From: Flavobacteriales bacterium
GTDB lineage: Bacteria > Bacteroidota > Bacteroidia > Flavobacteriales_D > Crocinitomicaceae
Assembly: GCA_947453795.1 (NCBI GenBank)
Contig: CANGIC010000006.1
Location: 1 to 35,553, forward strand
Direction: 5' to 3'
Length of the DNA: 35,553 bases
The position numbers were made by a program, and so were the translations under genes. Every line of letters starts with the position of its first letter. The first letter of the stretch is position 1. Positions 25,751 to 34,513 of the stretch are shown here, piece by piece. The notes beneath the pieces are model-generated. The model was not told the DNA's origin and searched no databases. It saw only the letters and a program-made list of their open reading frames with translations.

Positions 25751-28015
25751 TTATTTGTTTTGGGCATCAACCACAGCCACTTTTACCATATTGATGATTT
25801 CCCGAACACTTGAACCCAATTGCAGGATGTGAACGGATTTTTTCAAACCAACGAGCACTGGCCCAATGGCATCACCTTCAATCATCTCTTGCAAGACCTT
25901 ATAGGTAATATTTCCGGCTGAAAGGTTCGGAAAAATTAAGGTATTCACCTGTTTATTAGCCAAGTGTGAGAAGGCAAATTTCTCCATTAAGAGGTCATTG
26001 TTCAATGCAAAATTCGCTTGAATTTCGCCGTCAACCACCAAGCTTGGGTATTTGTCGTGCAATATTTCTACGGCCTTGGACATTTTTTCTGCATCAGGAC
26101 CGATTGATGAACCGAAGTTGCTGTAGCTCAACAGAGCGATGCGTGGAGTCACTTTGAACTTGCGTATCGTTTTCGCTACATTGGCTGTAATCTCAGCGAT
26201 TTGTTCAGCTGTAGGATTCAAGTTAATTGTGGTGTCTGCCAAGAACAAAGGACCTCGCTTCGTATTTAGAATGTACAACCCAGCAACAGTATTTACCTCT
26301 TTTTCAAGACCTATCGTTTGAAGAACTGGTCGAACGCTGTTTCTGTAGCTCCGTGTCAATCCGGAGATCATGGCATCGGCATCGCCCATTTCCACCATCA
26401 TTGCACCGAAGTGGTTTCGTTCACGCATGATTTGAACCGATTCAAATTCCGTAAATCCTTTGCGTTTGCGTTTTTCAAAGAAGGCATGACCATAGGCAGC
26501 GCGACGCTCGTCCTCTTCCTCGGATTTCGGGTCGATGATTACCACATCTGGCATTTCAATCGCATATTCTTCGATGAGGGCCTCAATTTTGCTGCGTTTT
26601 CCGAGCAATATCGGAAAGGCAACCCCTTCTTCCATGGCTGTTTGCGCGGCCTTAAGTATTTTAATATTGTCTGCTTCTGCAAAGACAACACGCTTCGGAT
26701 TCTCTTGCGCTTTGGCCGTGATGTTCCGAACGAGTTTGTTGTCAAGACCTAGGCGGTTTTTTAGTTGCATCTCATACGCATCCCAGTCGGCGATTGGATT
26801 TCGTGCGACACCTGAGTCCATCGCCGCTTTAGCTACAGCGGGTGCTACATAATAAATGAGTCGTGGATCTAAAGGTTTTGGGATGATCTGCTCGCGGCCG
26901 AACATGATGTTCTTTTCACCATAGGCCTCGATCACTTCCTCTGGAATGGTTTCCTTTGCCAAGGACGCAATGGCTTTTACTGCAGCCAATTTCATTTCCT
27001 CATTGATGGTAGTGGCACGCACATCGAGTGCACCGCGGAAGATGAATGGGAATCCAAGTACATTGTTCACTTGGTTAGGATGGTCTGAACGGCCAGTCGC
27101 CATGATGATATCCTTGCGCACAGATGTCGCTTCTTTGTAGGAGATTTCAGGTTCTGGATTCGCCAATGCAAATACGATGGGGTCTTTTGCCATCGCCTTA
27201 ATCATGTCTTTGTTGACCAAGCCCCCACGCGATAAACCAAGAAATACATCGGCCTTATTGAAGGCGGAAATGAGGTCAATTGACTTTTTATGGGAAGAAA
27301 ACAAGACCTTCGTTTGATCCAGGTCTGTTCGTTCCTGGCAAATCAACCCTTTCGAGTCAAACATGAAGATATTCTCCAGCTTGGCACCTAGGGCATGGTA
27401 AAGCTTTGCGCAAGAAAGTGCAGATGCTCCCGCACCAGACACCACGATTTTAACGTTTTCAATTTTCTTTTTTGCCAGCTCCAGTGCATTCAACAAGGCA
27501 GCAGATGAAATAATCGCAGTACCATGCTGGTCATCGTGCATGACAGGGATATCGAGTTCTTCCTTGAGACGTCGCTCAATTTCAAATGCTTCTGGAGCTT
27601 TTATGTCTTCCAAGTTGATTCCTCCAAAAGTCGGCGCGATTGCTTTTACTGTTTGAATGAACAACTCCGGGTCGCTGGCATCTACTTCAATATCAAAGAC
27701 ATCAATGTCTGCAAAAATCTTGAACAGCAATCCTTTTCCTTCCATAACGGGTTTCGATGCTTCAGGGCCGATATTCCCCAATCCAAGCACAGCAGTTCCG
27801 TTTGAAATTACCGCAACGAGGTTTCCCTTGCTGGTGTATTTATAAACGTCCTCTTTGTTCTCGGCAATTTTCAGGCATGGCTCCGCCACACCTGGAGAAT
27901 AGGCCAATGAAAGGTCTCGTTGAGAAGAATATGGTTTTGTAGGAATTACTTCTATCTTTCCCGGTTTGCCCGATGAATGATAGTCGAGAGCTTCCTGTTT
28001 GCGTATTTTCGCCAT
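25751..28015 (-). CDS. maeB: NADP-dependent malic enzyme with phosphotransacetylase-like domain
   Basis: The enzyme decarboxylates malate to pyruvate, usually supplying NADPH. This is the long bacterial form (754 aa). Residues 1 to about 430 are the malic enzyme part, with [13 protein letters not shown], the metal-site region [37 protein letters not shown], the dinucleotide site [13 protein letters not shown] and [20 protein letters not shown]. The remainder resembles phosphotransacetylase ([23 protein letters not shown], then MISGLTRSY), which in MaeB homologues acts as a regulatory domain sensitive to acetyl-CoA-related metabolites. It is the first gene of the maeB-ruvA-sprA unit. A one-mismatch -7 box (TATCTTTA) lies 18 bp upstream. 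Confidence 0.95.
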   Translation of the reverse strand: MAKIRKQEALDYHSSGKPGKIEVIPTKPYSSQRDLSLAYSPGVAEPCLKIAENKEDVYKYTSKGNLVAVISNGTAVLGLGNIGPEASKPVMEGKGLLFKIFADIDVFDIEVDASDPELFIQTVKAIAPTFGGINLEDIKAPEAFEIERRLKEELDIPVMHDDQHGTAIISSAALLNALELAKKKIENVKIVVSGAGASALSCAKLYHALGAKLENIFMFDSKGLICQERTDLDQTKVLFSSHKKSIDLISAFNKADVFLGLSRGGLVNKDMIKAMAKDPIVFALANPEPEISYKEATSVRKDIIMATGRSDHPNQVNNVLGFPFIFRGALDVRATTINEEMKLAAVKAIASLAKETIPEEVIEAYGEKNIMFGREQIIPKPLDPRLIYYVAPAVAKAAMDSGVARNPIADWDAYEMQLKNRLGLDNKLVRNITAKAQENPKRVVFAEADNIKILKAAQTAMEEGVAFPILLGKRSKIEALIEEYAIEMPDVVIIDPKSEEEDERRAAYGHAFFEKRKRKGFTEFESVQIMRERNHFGAMMVEMGDADAMISGLTRSYRNSVRPVLQTIGLEKEVNTVAGLYILNTKRGPLFLADTTINLNPTAEQIAEITANVAKTIRKFKVTPRIALLSYSNFGSSIGPDAEKMSKAVEILHDKYPSLVVDGEIQANFALNNDLLMEKFAFSHLANKQVNTLIFPNLSAGNITYKVLQEMIEGDAIGPVLVGLKKSVHILQLGSSVREIINMVKVAVVDAQNK

Positions 28016-28080
28016 GAATGTTTCTTAGGGGGGTAAAGATAAGAAAATGCATCGAAATAAGGTACCGAACTATAGCGCAT

Positions 28081-28108
28081 AAAAAAACCCGGACCTAAGC
28101 CCGGGTTT
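28081..28108 (-). terminator. Rho-independent terminator of the redoxin T9SS gene
   Basis: On the minus strand an 8-bp stem (AAACCCGG / CCGGGTTT) closes an 8-nt loop and is followed by an unbroken T run. It lies 19 bp after the stop at 28128 and separates this gene from the maeB promoter region. Confidence 0.85.
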
Positions 28109-28127
28109 CTCGAAATATGAATTTCAA

Positions 28128-29660
28128 TTATTTGATCACCACATTTTTAGTAGTTGTGATTCCGTTAGATACAACAGTAACGATGTAGCTTCCTTTTGCC
28201 ATGTCAGCAACTGGGAAAGTAACTGTTGAAACTCCGTTCAATGATTGAAGTGATTTTGCTGTAATTACACGTCCTTGAAGGTCAAGGATAGAAACTTGGT
28301 AATCAGCATTTGTTGCTTCGAATGAAACATTCAACTCGTCAGATGCAGGGTTAGGATATACAGACAATGTAGAAGCAAGTTCTTCATTGATTCCAGCCGC
28401 AGCATTGATTTCGAATGCATCCATCATCATTGTTCCTGAAGGGAAGTTTGTTACACCAGCGATAGCAGCACCGTTAACGAAGATCTCAACAGATCCGTCT
28501 CCGTATCCACTGTCAAATCCATCACCATACGCATCGTATACTTCCAAACGGTAGCAGTCATTCACCAAGTTAGTGACAACATCTGTTTGAGCGATAGTTC
28601 CAGCAGCTGCAGCATCAGCACCATAAGATGGGCTTGTGTATGCTACTTGACCATTGCTACGGAAGATTTTCCAAGAAGTCTCAGACTTGTATTGGTCAGT
28701 GCTCACTTTCACTGTTACACTGTTGTTCGCACCTGTGTTTGCACGAGACAATGTTTTTGTGATGGTGTTGTTCGCTGTGTTTTGATCAGCAGAAGAAATT
28801 GTGATCGTGATGTTGTGTGAAGATGTTGGTGTAAACTGACCAATCGTTACATCTTGGTAACCATACGTTGCCAAGTTACCAGACCAGTTGTATTGTGCGA
28901 TTTGCGTAGCACCTTCAGTTGCTGTAATTGTACATGCAGTCAATGGAGATGTTCCGTTGTTTTGCAAACGAACGATCAAATCGATCGCAGCACAAGACTT
29001 CTCTTTACCTTGGTAAGAAAGCATTGCAGGGTCATTTGTTTGTGACGCTGGAGCTGGACAAGAACCTACAGTAGCGTATAGTGCTGTTGCAGACAATTGA
29101 CCAACTTCTTCGATTGTTCTGTTAGGACAAATCTTGTAGATTGTTGGGAAATACCCGATGTTGTAATCGTTGTTGATTTGTGTAGCCAAGGCAGAAGCTG
29201 GGTTTGCCATAGGGAATGGAATCTCACCAGCACCTCCTGGATTGATCCAGTTTACCGTACCTGCAAGACTTCCAGCACCTGTCAACATGGTTGCATCAGC
29301 AGTTGTACCATCACCTTCTACCCAAATAACCATAACGTTATCTGTTGTTGATCCAGATACTCCTGGGAATCCAGAAGGACCGTGAGCCGTATACAATGCA
29401 TCCAAAGCACCACCGTTGTGGTAGTTCCAGCATGGACCACACCAAGTTGCAGACACATCCATGAATACAGTATACCCTGCATCTAGGTAGTCATACAATT
29501 TGTAAGTTCCGTTGTTGTTCAACCCTTGAGAGGCCAAAGCAGTTTGGTAAGCCGTTACAGTAAAGTCTGGAGCGATGCTTCCAGCAGCCAACTGTGCCGT
29601 TGAAGTGTTGATTGCCGCGATGCTCGAAAGCGCAAGGGCAGAGAGTAATAGTTTTTTCAT
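28128..29660 (-). CDS. T9SS-secreted redoxin/thioredoxin-like protein with type A sorting domain
   Basis: The track start is a TTG at 29687 in a near -7 box. I use the ATG at 29660, which begins MKKLLLSALALSSIAAINTSTAQ, a clear signal peptide (510 aa total). The mature N-terminus is thioredoxin-like: GSIAPDFTVTAYQ, then VFMDVSATWCGPCWNYHN, with the CGPC redox pair of TlpA/peroxiredoxin-like proteins. A middle beta-domain (ACTITATEGATQIAQYNWSG) resembles CARDB-type modules. A further domain carries YDAYGDGFDSGYGDGSVEIFVNG. The end is a type A T9SS sorting domain: VYPNPASDELNVSFEA, DLQGRVI, GSYIVTVVSNG and KNVVIK. The protein should therefore be exported by the T9SS and placed on the cell surface or released. 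Its clean codon pattern suggests good expression (inference). Confidence 0.93.
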   Translation of the reverse strand: MKKLLLSALALSSIAAINTSTAQLAAGSIAPDFTVTAYQTALASQGLNNNGTYKLYDYLDAGYTVFMDVSATWCGPCWNYHNGGALDALYTAHGPSGFPGVSGSTTDNVMVIWVEGDGTTADATMLTGAGSLAGTVNWINPGGAGEIPFPMANPASALATQINNDYNIGYFPTIYKICPNRTIEEVGQLSATALYATVGSCPAPASQTNDPAMLSYQGKEKSCAAIDLIVRLQNNGTSPLTACTITATEGATQIAQYNWSGNLATYGYQDVTIGQFTPTSSHNITITISSADQNTANNTITKTLSRANTGANNSVTVKVSTDQYKSETSWKIFRSNGQVAYTSPSYGADAAAAGTIAQTDVVTNLVNDCYRLEVYDAYGDGFDSGYGDGSVEIFVNGAAIAGVTNFPSGTMMMDAFEINAAAGINEELASTLSVYPNPASDELNVSFEATNADYQVSILDLQGRVITAKSLQSLNGVSTVTFPVADMAKGSYIVTVVSNGITTTKNVVIK

Positions 29661-29786
29661 TCTTTGAAAATTTTTTGGTTTAGACAAATGTTAACTTCGT
29701 GAAGCTAACGCGTTCGAATTTACACCAAATTTTTATTCTAATCATTTTTTCGTCACAATATTTATCTCAAAAACCAAATTTTCACC

Positions 29787-30473
29787 ATGAAAAAGCTCAT
29801 TATTTTTAGCGGTTCGGGCATGAGTGCCGAGAGTGGCATCAGTACCTTTCGCGATAGCGGGGGACTTTGGGAACAGTATCGAATTGAGGATGTTGCCACG
29901 CCGCAAGCTTGGAAGCGTGACCCTGCTTTGGTGCAAGAATTTTACAATCTGCGTCGAAAACAAATTCTCGGATGTGAACCCAATAAAGCACATGTGTTGA
30001 TCGCTCAACTTGAAGAAAAGTACGATGTGACGGTGATCACACAAAATATCGATGACCTTCATGAGCGTGCTGGATCCACCGATGTGCTGCACTTACACGG
30101 AAATATTCGCCTGTCTAAAAGTTCTGGTCCCAACGCGGAAAAGGCGTATTATCCGATTGAAGGATGGGAACTTAAAAAAAGTGATGTATGTCCAGATGGT
30201 TTTGTGCTTAGGCCCCATGTCGTTTGGTTTGGAGAAGAAGTGCCGATGTATGAAGTGGCAATGCAACGGATTGCAGCCGCAGACATTTTTGTGGTGATCG
30301 GTACATCTTTGCAGGTTTATCCGGTAGCAGGACTTATTCACTGTGCGTCTAACGCTGAGCTGCGGTATTTCATTGATCCAAATGCGGGTGAATTGAACGT
30401 GCCTAAATCCTTTCAAATCATACCTTTGAAGGCCATTGAGGGAATGGAAAAATTACTGAAGGACTTGGGGTAA
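29787..30473 (+). CDS. NAD-dependent protein deacylase, class III sirtuin (CobB/Sir2)
   Basis: Sirtuins remove acyl groups from lysines using NAD. The Rossmann/NAD signature is FSGSGMSAESGISTFRD (residues 7-23; first residues GSG rather than the usual GAG). TQNIDDLHERAG (85-96) and the catalytic His of LHLHG (His104) are present. RPHVVWFGE and VIGTSLQVYPVAG follow. Residues Tyr53 and Arg56 in FYNLRR match the Tyr-x-x-Arg pair that marks class III (SIRT5/CobB-like) desuccinylases and demalonylases. The zinc-binding region between residues 105 and 145 has only one cysteine, so this is a zinc-poor variant. No -7 box was recognised upstream. Its gene ends 5 bp before the convergent hemD stop. Confidence 0.94.
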   Translation: MKKLIIFSGSGMSAESGISTFRDSGGLWEQYRIEDVATPQAWKRDPALVQEFYNLRRKQILGCEPNKAHVLIAQLEEKYDVTVITQNIDDLHERAGSTDVLHLHGNIRLSKSSGPNAEKAYYPIEGWELKKSDVCPDGFVLRPHVVWFGEEVPMYEVAMQRIAAADIFVVIGTSLQVYPVAGLIHCASNAELRYFIDPNAGELNVPKSFQIIPLKAIEGMEKLLKDLG

Positions 30474-30477
30474 GCGC

Positions 30478-31227
30478 TTATTTCTTTTTCAGCTGTTCTT
30501 TCACGAAAAGTTCGAGTGCCGCTGTCATGGATGGTGCATTCGGCATCGGCGCATGTACGTCCAAACGAAGGTTGTGCTTGGCTACTGCACTGGCCGTTGT
30601 CGGACCAAACGCAGCAATCTTTGTGTCGTTTTGCTTGAAATCAGGGAAGTTTTTGAAAAGGGACTCAATTCCTCCAGGACTAAAGAACACGAGCATGTCG
30701 TAGTACACATCTTCTAAGTCAGATAAATCAGACGCTACTGTCCGGTAAAGAATGGCTTTCGAGAATGTCATCTTGTGCGCTTCCAGTGTCAAAGGAATAT
30801 TGTCACGCAAAATATCTGTGCATGGCAGCAAAAACTTTTCTCCCTTGTGCTTCTTCATCACATCGACCAATTCTTCGATGGTTTGTTTTCCAAAGAAGAT
30901 TTTTCGTTTGCGGTAGGTTACATATTTTTGCAGGTACAGGGCCACCGCTTCGGAAATACAGAAATATTTCATGGTGTCGGGCACCTCAAAACGGACCTCT
31001 TCAGCGATACGGAAGAAATGGTCAATCGCATTTTTTGAAGTAAGGATAATGGCAGTGTGCTCAGCAATGGTTACTTTTTGCTGGCGAAACTCTTGCGCTC
31101 CGATTCCTTCAACCCGAATGAACGGTCGGAAGTCTATTTTTAACTTGTATTTCTCTGCCAAATCGAAATAAGGTGACTTATCTCCTTCAGGTTTGGGTTG
31201 AGAAACGAGTATCGTCTTAATCGCCAA
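30478..31227 (-). CDS. hemD: Uroporphyrinogen-III synthase
   Basis: HemD closes hydroxymethylbilane to uroporphyrinogen III, a step common to heme, siroheme and corrin synthesis. The protein is 249 aa, normal for the family, which has weak sequence conservation. Typical elements are IILTSKNAIDHFF in the first half and, in the second, DMLVFFSPGGIESLF and IAAFGPTTASAVAKH followed by MTAALELF. It follows the DUF4271 gene after 21 bp on the same strand. That pairing recurs in Bacteroidota and supports the assignment. Other heme genes are not in the window. Confidence 0.92.
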   Translation of the reverse strand: MAIKTILVSQPKPEGDKSPYFDLAEKYKLKIDFRPFIRVEGIGAQEFRQQKVTIAEHTAIILTSKNAIDHFFRIAEEVRFEVPDTMKYFCISEAVALYLQKYVTYRKRKIFFGKQTIEELVDVMKKHKGEKFLLPCTDILRDNIPLTLEAHKMTFSKAILYRTVASDLSDLEDVYYDMLVFFSPGGIESLFKNFPDFKQNDTKIAAFGPTTASAVAKHNLRLDVHAPMPNAPSMTAALELFVKEQLKKK

Positions 31228-31248
31228 TTTTCAACAACTTAGTTAGAC

Positions 31249-31956
31249 TCAAATCAATGATCGAAAATTCAGTTCTATGCAGTAGTATACTACTATCATC
31301 GGCAGAATTTCGAGCGTGCAAAGATATAAAAATATATAATACCAAGCGACACCTTTATTCAATACGAGAATGCTGCTTTTGGTAATGCGCTGAAGGACTC
31401 TGACGGCGAAAAGCACACCGAAAAGCACCAGGCAAATGAGGTTCAGTGCGGGGTTCATAATCCAGATTAAAGCCAGTACAGAAAGAGGTAATCCAATAAA
31501 TTCAAACCCAATCCATGAGGTTTGAAAAGCGGGCTCCATTGTTTTGCCCTCTCCCGTAATGAAACTGGTGAGCGCCATTCCCATTATTTCAAAAATGGTA
31601 AATCCAAGGGGAACAATACTGGCAAAAATCATCGAAACATTTGGGCTTAATCCAAGGGTGCGATTCAATACCAAATAAACACAAATGAAGGAGGCGATTA
31701 AATAGTTGAGGAGCAAAAGGATGGAGCTAAGCGAAACGATGCGCATATTTTCTTTCAATAGCTGGTGGATGGAACCGACCGAGAAGAAGGCATTGATTAC
31801 GGTGCCAATGGCTTTGTAATTGGAAATCCGAGCGATGGCAATAAGGATCAGTGATGCCGCAAATAATCCACTCAAAAACAAGGTGCGATTTTCTGCCCGT
31901 GGCACTAAGGTGTCGGGAATCGCGCCTGCGTCGTTCAAAAGGATCAGTATGTTCAT
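31249..31956 (-). CDS. DUF4271 domain-containing membrane protein
   Basis: The track start (GTG at 31992) lies upstream of a perfect -7 box, so I use the ATG at 31956, giving MNILILLNDAGAIPD and 235 aa. The protein has several membrane segments, including LFLSGLFAASLILIAIA, ILLLLNYLIASFICVYLVL, MIFASIVPLGFTIFEIMG and LPLSVLALIWIM. The overall pattern matches DUF4271, a Bacteroidota family of polytopic inner-membrane proteins of unknown function that often lies next to hemD, as here. A link to heme metabolism is suggested by that neighbourhood only. Confidence 0.85.
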   Translation of the reverse strand: MNILILLNDAGAIPDTLVPRAENRTLFLSGLFAASLILIAIARISNYKAIGTVINAFFSVGSIHQLLKENMRIVSLSSILLLLNYLIASFICVYLVLNRTLGLSPNVSMIFASIVPLGFTIFEIMGMALTSFITGEGKTMEPAFQTSWIGFEFIGLPLSVLALIWIMNPALNLICLVLFGVLFAVRVLQRITKSSILVLNKGVAWYYIFLYLCTLEILPMIVVYYCIELNFRSLI

Positions 31957-31977
31957 CAACTTTTCGAGTGAATGGCA

Positions 31978-31985
31978 CAAAGTTA
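31978..31985 (-). promoter_or_regulatory. Bacteroidota -7 box for DUF4271-hemD
   Basis: The minus strand reads TAACTTTG, a perfect TAnnTTTG, 21 bp before the ATG at 31956. A TTTG-like -33 motif exists, but with a 26-bp spacer that is probably too long. Confidence 0.45.
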
Positions 31986-32027
31986 AGAACACGACGATAG
32001 TTTCTGCACCTCAAAGTGAATTATAAT

Positions 32028-32035
32028 TAAATTTG
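32028..32035 (+). promoter_or_regulatory. Bacteroidota -7 box for the acyl-CoA dehydrogenase gene
   Basis: TAAATTTG is a perfect TAnnTTTG, 23 bp before the ATG at 32059. The ORF-track GTG start begins on its last base, so that start is excluded. It is divergent from the DUF4271 promoter 42 bp away. Confidence 0.45.
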
Positions 32036-32058
32036 TGCCCAAACGAAAAAATAACGAA

Positions 32059-33258
32059 ATGAGAACAGACCTGTATGTCCACCCGGACTACTACAACATG
32101 GATGACTTGTTGACCGATGAACACAAACTTGTGCGCGATGCAGCTCGAGCGTGGGTTAAAAAAGAGGTTTCGCCCATTATAGATGAGCATTACGAGAAAG
32201 CCACTTTCCCAAATCACCTGTTGAAGGGGCTTGGTGAAATTGGTGCTTTTGGACCTTATATTCCTGAGGAGTATGGTGGACCAGGATTGGATCAAATCTC
32301 TTATGGATTGATTATGCAAGAGCTTGAGCGCTGTGATTCTGGACTTCGTTCAACGGCTTCGGTGCAGTCGTCTCTTGTGATGTACCCAATTTGGAAATAC
32401 GGTTCGGAGGAACAACGTCAAAAATATTTGCCAAAATTGGCGACAGGTGAAATGATGGGATGCTTCGGATTGACGGAGCCCGATCATGGATCAAATCCAG
32501 GTGGAATGACCACTCATTTCAAAGATGCGGGTGACCATGTCATCTTGAATGGGGCTAAAATGTGGATTTCAAATGCTCCTTTCGCGGATATCGCGGTTGT
32601 TTGGGCCAAGGACGAGACAGGACGCATTTACGGATTGGTGGTGGAACGTGGAATGGAAGGATTCTCTACGCCAGAGATGCATGGGAAATTATCCTTGCGT
32701 GCTTCCTCAACAGGAGAATTGATTTTTGTTGATGTGAAGGTGCCGAAGGCAAACATCTTACCTGGTCGTTCAGGTCTTGGCGCTCCATTGAGCTGCTTGG
32801 ATTCGGCGCGTTTCGGTATTGCTTGGGGTGCACTTGGTGCAGCGATGGATTGCTACGATCAAGCGTTGCGCTATTCAAAAGAACGCACGCAGTTTGGTGT
32901 TCCAATCGGTTCTTTTCAGTTGATTCAAAAGAAATTGGCTGAAATGATTACTGAAATTACAAAAGCTCAGTTGTTGACTTTACGCGTTGGTCAGTTAAGA
33001 AATGAAGGTCGTGCAACATCGGCTCAAATTTCTATGGCGAAACGAAACAATGTGGAAATTGCCTTGAACATTGCTCGCGAAGCACGCCAGATTCATGGCG
33101 GAATGGGAATCACGAGTGAGTACTCTATTATGCGCCACATGGCAAACCTTGAGTCTGTGGTGACCTATGAAGGAACGCATGACATTCACCTCTTGATTAC
33201 GGGTATGGATGTAACGGGAATTCCAGCATTCACGCGTGAAATGCCTGATTTGAAATAA
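32059..33258 (+). CDS. Acyl-CoA dehydrogenase, glutaryl-CoA dehydrogenase type
   Basis: This FAD enzyme of 399 aa most resembles glutaryl-CoA dehydrogenases, which oxidise and decarboxylate glutaryl-CoA to crotonyl-CoA in lysine and tryptophan breakdown. Supporting blocks are CFGLTEPDHGSNPGGMTTHF in the FAD/substrate region, GAKMWISNAPFADIAVVWAK, RTQFGVPIGSFQLIQKKLAEM, QIHGGMGITSEYSIMRHMAN and the active-site end VTYEGTHDIHLLITG (with the catalytic Glu), then VTGIPAF. The start is the ATG at 32059, because the track GTG lies on the -7 box. It is followed by a clear terminator and is probably monocistronic. No other lysine degradation gene is in the window. Confidence 0.92.
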   Translation: MRTDLYVHPDYYNMDDLLTDEHKLVRDAARAWVKKEVSPIIDEHYEKATFPNHLLKGLGEIGAFGPYIPEEYGGPGLDQISYGLIMQELERCDSGLRSTASVQSSLVMYPIWKYGSEEQRQKYLPKLATGEMMGCFGLTEPDHGSNPGGMTTHFKDAGDHVILNGAKMWISNAPFADIAVVWAKDETGRIYGLVVERGMEGFSTPEMHGKLSLRASSTGELIFVDVKVPKANILPGRSGLGAPLSCLDSARFGIAWGALGAAMDCYDQALRYSKERTQFGVPIGSFQLIQKKLAEMITEITKAQLLTLRVGQLRNEGRATSAQISMAKRNNVEIALNIAREARQIHGGMGITSEYSIMRHMANLESVVTYEGTHDIHLLITGMDVTGIPAFTREMPDLK

Positions 33259-33276
33259 ATCACTTTACATAAAATG

Positions 33277-33302
33277 AAACCACCTTTCGGGGTGGTTTTT
33301 TT
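33277..33302 (+). terminator. Rho-independent terminator after the acyl-CoA dehydrogenase
   Basis: An 8-bp stem (AAACCACC / GGTGGTTT) with a 6-nt TTTCGG loop runs into a T run of seven. It lies 18 bp after the stop. Confidence 0.88.
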
Positions 33303-33337
33303 ATGCAATAGACCCATATAAAGTGCGTTAAGCCAAC

Positions 33338-34513
33338 ATGAGTAAAATACTATTCCTTTCCCTGTGTTTTTTGGCATCCGCGGCCTATGCGCAGACGTGG
33401 CAACAACTGGAAGATTTCCCAGGAACACCTCGAGATGACGGCAGTTGCTTTGTGATCGATTCGTTCGTTTATACGGGCTTGGGGCGTGACAGTGGGTTCA
33501 GCTGCATGCGCGATTTTTATCGCTACAACGGAGTGACAATGGCATGGTCTGATTGTGCAGATCTGCCACTTGGCGAGGAAAGGCAATACGCCGTGGGTAC
33601 ATCCAACAATGGAATCGGCTATGTCTTTGGCGGGATAAAATGTGACGGGACCTATTGCAATGATTTGTGGCAATACCAGCCACTTTCGAACAGTTGGTCC
33701 TTACTCGCGCCACTGCCTGCTGAGGGAAGAAGTGGAGCTGTGCACTTTGTCTTGAACGATACCATGTATATCGTCGGAGGGAAAAATCAACAAGGAATAG
33801 TTACGGATGTTTGGGGCTACGACATCAACAACAACCAATGGTCGCAAAAAACCGCACTACCGGGAAATGGCATTTGGAGAGGTACTTCTTTCGCGCACAA
33901 CAATCTTGGCTTTGTGGGTATGGGCCGTAACAACGTGAACAACCAAACTGACTTGAATACGGAGTTTTATCAGTACAATCCTACCACACAGCAATGGGTT
34001 ACCCTGCCGAATCCTGGGCTTTCGCCAAGGTGTTATATTGGCACTGCCCAAATCAATAATCTCGTATCCTTTTTTGGTGGATTGGATGTGTCGAATGTGG
34101 TTTTGAATGATCTTCATGTTCTCGATATCAATACTTGGGTGTTGGCTGGATCGACTTCCTTCATTTCCACCCCTAGAAAAGGCACAATGTCCTTTGCCTT
34201 TGGCCCTGACTTTTATTTCACCACAGGAATTTCGAACACTGAGCGCTTCAAAGAAACTTGGCGAATTTCCAATGTGTTGGATGTGCCAACTCAAACTATT
34301 TCATGGAGTGCTTATCCAAACCCATGCGCGGAGGTTTTGACCATTCGTGCAAATATTGGAGATGCCATTGCGCTTCACGATCTTTCTGGAAGAATTGTGT
34401 TTTCATCCATAGCAGACCATCAGAATACAACAATAGATGTGACACCCCTTCTTAATGGCACTTACTTACTCAAGACCGAAGATCGACATCAAACCATCCA
34501 AATACAACATTAG
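33338..34513 (+). CDS. Kelch-repeat T9SS cargo protein
   Basis: This 391-aa secreted protein has a signal peptide (SKILFLSLCFLASAAYAQ) followed by about five or six Kelch repeats. Each holds a strand, a Gly pair and an aromatic segment, for example GIGYVFGGIKCDGTYCNDLWQY, DTMYIVGGKNQQGIVTDVWGYD and NLGFVGMGR. They should form a beta-propeller, a scaffold for binding rather than a specific activity. The last 75 residues form a type A T9SS sorting domain: SWSAYPNPCAEVLTIRAN, HDLSGRIVF, LLNGTYLLKTEDR. It is therefore a predicted surface or released protein of the same secretion system as SprA. Its stop overlaps the end of convergent recJ by a few bases. Confidence 0.9.
   Translation: MSKILFLSLCFLASAAYAQTWQQLEDFPGTPRDDGSCFVIDSFVYTGLGRDSGFSCMRDFYRYNGVTMAWSDCADLPLGEERQYAVGTSNNGIGYVFGGIKCDGTYCNDLWQYQPLSNSWSLLAPLPAEGRSGAVHFVLNDTMYIVGGKNQQGIVTDVWGYDINNNQWSQKTALPGNGIWRGTSFAHNNLGFVGMGRNNVNNQTDLNTEFYQYNPTTQQWVTLPNPGLSPRCYIGTAQINNLVSFFGGLDVSNVVLNDLHVLDINTWVLAGSTSFISTPRKGTMSFAFGPDFYFTTGISNTERFKETWRISNVLDVPTQTISWSAYPNPCAEVLTIRANIGDAIALHDLSGRIVFSSIADHQNTTIDVTPLLNGTYLLKTEDRHQTIQIQH

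Noticed and set aside
28034-28041. TATCTTTA upstream of maeB as a -7 box
   Set aside because: It has one mismatch (A for the final G) and no -33 element. It is plausible but below my threshold for a feature.
29685-29692. AACATTTG upstream of the redoxin T9SS gene as a -7 box
   Set aside because: The first base mismatches the consensus. It supports the downstream ATG choice but is too weak to list alone.
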